6,770 nt of DNA from Caldifarciminota bacterium (lineage in GTDB: Bacteria > Hydrothermota > Hydrothermia > B15-G9 > WFZT01). Location of the stretch: assembly GCA_026991055.1 (NCBI GenBank), contig JALXCE010000133.1, forward strand, positions 1-6,770, read 5' to 3'. A program made the position numbers and the translations under genes. This document shows positions 5,393 through 6,770 of this stretch, in pieces. The notes under the pieces are model-generated. The model was not told the DNA's origin. It saw only the letters and a list, made by a program, of their open reading frames with translations, and did not search any database. Position 1 is the stretch's first letter; every line of letters starts with the position of its first letter.

Positions 5393-6615
5393 CTGTAAGC
5401 GTCTCCGGCAACATAAAAAGAGCCAATCACTACAATTTTTGTATTTATAAAGTTCTCATTGAGAAATTGCAAGCCATCACATGGTCTTTCAAATATTGCA
5501 GGTATGTGAATCCCCGATGATTCCGCAATTTTTTTCAGTCTGGTCGGACTCATAATTCTCGGAACTGATGCACCGGTGAGGTATATCGCCTTGGAATTTT
5601 TACTTAATATCTCAAGCATGTTGTCTATCGCCTTATCTTTGCTTACGCCAAAGAGGACAACCGGTTTGTCTTTGAACAACTCAAAATAGGATTCAAAGAA
5701 ACTCTTAAGCGAAATTTCATTATGAGCGGAATCAACTATAACCGTATTACTGCCCTTCTGAATTACATCAAATCTTCCTCTCAGTTTGACATCATCAAAA
5801 TTGAATCCGTGAATCCCCAATAAATCCAGTAGATTGCAGGCGATACTCATATTTATTGCCTGAAATTTTCCCTTAAGAGGAGAAGAGAGCACCCTGGAGT
5901 TGCATTCTATCTCTGTGCCTTCAAGACCTATGCGAGTGACTTTGGGTGGTTTTAACACCAAAAGTTGGGCCCCTATTTCTTCTGCTCTTTCCCTAATAAC
6001 TTTAACTGCCTCATCATGGTACTGAAGGGTTACAACAGGAGCTCGGTTTTTGATAACGGCCGCCTTTTCCCGGGCAATCTTTTCCACTGTGTCTCCAAGT
6101 ATTCTCGTGTGGTCAAGATCAATGGGAGTAATTGCTGTAGCGATCTGATTTAGCACGTTTGTTGCGTCCAGCCTGCCACCAAGACCCGCCTCAAAAACGG
6201 CAAAATCAACGTTCTCGTCAGAGAAATATTTAAATGCAATGGCCGTGAGAACCTCAAAGTAAGTCCTCACTCCATCCCCCTTTATAAAGGGCTTAATTGT
6301 CTTCACGTAGCTTGCGAACTTCTCTTCAGGGATCAGGTTAAAATTAATCTGGATTCTTTCCCGGATATCAACAAGGTGGGGAGACGTGAACAGGCCCACT
6401 CTGTAGCCCTTAGAGGCTAACCCTGCAGTGATCAATGCCGCTGTGGAGCCCTTCCCCTTGGTCCCAACAATCAGAATGGGATTTTTTATGTTTTCCTGAG
6501 GATTTCCAATAGTTTTGAGGAAATCTTTAAATGGCTCAAGTGAGGAAACATACCCGGGTTTATACTCGTAATTTATCAGAGAATAGAGAAACCGCTCGGC
6601 TTCTTCAAAATTCAT
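5383..6615 (-). CDS. folC: Dihydrofolate synthase / folylpolyglutamate synthase
   Basis: A 410-residue Mur-ligase-fold enzyme that joins glutamate to dihydropteroate and/or reduced folates using ATP, in the cytosol. Motifs are the P-loop GTKGKGS (51-57), FTSPHLVDIRERIQIN (76-91), FEAGLGGRLDATN (141-153), ITPIDLDHTRILGDT (162-176), and REKAAVIK (182-189), whose Lys184 is the expected carbamylated lysine. Then come RGRFDVI (279-285), DSAHNE (295-300), VLFGVSKDK (320-328) and the C-terminal IGSFYVAGD (397-405). The length is close to E. coli FolC. Two positions differ from the usual text: DGAHNP reads DSAHNE, and PGR reads RGR. The ATP-site Asp, His and Asn remain, so activity is expected. Whether it is bifunctional cannot be told. 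Its ATG overlaps the stop of the PSP1-family gene (ATGA), and its end overlaps the glycosyltransferase start. It supplies folate cofactors that gcvT uses. MurC-F ligases are excluded by the FolC-specific motifs. Confidence 0.95.
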   Translation of the reverse strand: MNFEEAERFLYSLINYEYKPGYVSSLEPFKDFLKTIGNPQENIKNPILIVGTKGKGSTAALITAGLASKGYRVGLFTSPHLVDIRERIQINFNLIPEEKFASYVKTIKPFIKGDGVRTYFEVLTAIAFKYFSDENVDFAVFEAGLGGRLDATNVLNQIATAITPIDLDHTRILGDTVEKIAREKAAVIKNRAPVVTLQYHDEAVKVIRERAEEIGAQLLVLKPPKVTRIGLEGTEIECNSRVLSSPLKGKFQAINMSIACNLLDLLGIHGFNFDDVKLRGRFDVIQKGSNTVIVDSAHNEISLKSFFESYFELFKDKPVVLFGVSKDKAIDNMLEILSKNSKAIYLTGASVPRIMSPTRLKKIAESSGIHIPAIFERPCDGLQFLNENFINTKIVVIGSFYVAGDAYRCL

Positions 6616-6770
6616 TTAACAGGCTGCCACTCGACTTTTTCTTCAGACTCCTCTGAAAGATCGAGAACTTCCTCTGAATTGTCTTCTTCGTATCGCACCC
6701 TCGCACGACCGGTGAGTACATTAATTTCTACAACCCTTGCCACTCCTTTGGGAGTCTGAATTCTGGAGCC
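6612..6770 (-). CDS. PSP1/RicT (YaaT)-family protein, C-terminal fragment cut by the window edge
   Basis: The last 52 codons of a gene entering from the right edge, open in frame to base 6770 and ending in TGA at 6612-6614. That stop overlaps the folC ATG as ATGA. The peptide begins GSRIQTPKGVARVVEINVL, then ARVRYEEDNSEEVLDL, and ends in a Glu-rich tail closing WQPVK. The pattern 'TPxGxGxVxxxNxL...V.V...' is that of the C-terminal beta-barrel-like segment of PSP1-domain proteins such as Bacillus YaaT/RicT, a cytosolic protein that acts with RicA/RicF on RNA processing. The cysteine-rich part that would settle the family lies outside the window. Its tight coupling to folC places it in the same transcript. 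The family call rests on recall of a short conserved segment. Confidence 0.72.
   Translation of the reverse strand, partial: GSRIQTPKGVARVVEINVLTGRARVRYEEDNSEEVLDLSEESEEKVEWQPVK

Overview
The window is about 6.8 kb of moderately AT-rich bacterial DNA, roughly 43-45 % G+C by eye. It holds eight protein-coding genes, one of them cut by the right edge. A GAFTGA-containing AAA+ activator shows that the host uses sigma-54, so it is a bacterium. Lys/Glu-rich proteins and frequent AGA/AGG arginine codons hint at a thermophile, possibly a deeply branching or uncultivated Gram-negative lineage. I cannot place it further from this sequence.

Reading right to left on the minus strand, a compact gene train runs from the edge. 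It starts with the C-terminus of a PSP1/RicT (YaaT)-family protein. Next come a FolC-type dihydrofolate/folylpolyglutamate synthase, a GT4-type glycosyltransferase and a short sigma-54-dependent activator with no N-terminal sensory domain. These four overlap one another by 4, 10 and 14 bp. After a 45-bp gap carrying the best ribosome binding site in the window come a left-handed beta-helix acyltransferase and, 3 bp later, gcvT (glycine-cleavage T-protein). A weak stem-loop sits at the gcvT stop codon. A 145-bp intergenic stretch precedes a zinc-ribbon Nudix hydrolase, also on the minus strand.

At the left end a single plus-strand gene encodes an alpha/beta hydrolase that resembles eukaryotic maspardin (SPG21). 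It converges on the Nudix gene and the two share 19 bp at their 3' ends.

Two themes can be read. FolC and GcvT both belong to one-carbon/tetrahydrofolate metabolism, and the glycosyltransferase and hexapeptide acyltransferase look like cell-envelope polysaccharide genes. The sigma-54 activator lies between the last two, but I see no convincing -24/-12 promoter in the window, so its targets are unknown. I found no RNA genes, mobile elements, CRISPR arrays or clear new defence system. The most notable items are the bacterial maspardin-like hydrolase with an intact triad, the domain-poor sigma-54 activator, altered FolC motifs, and a dyad at the Nudix start.
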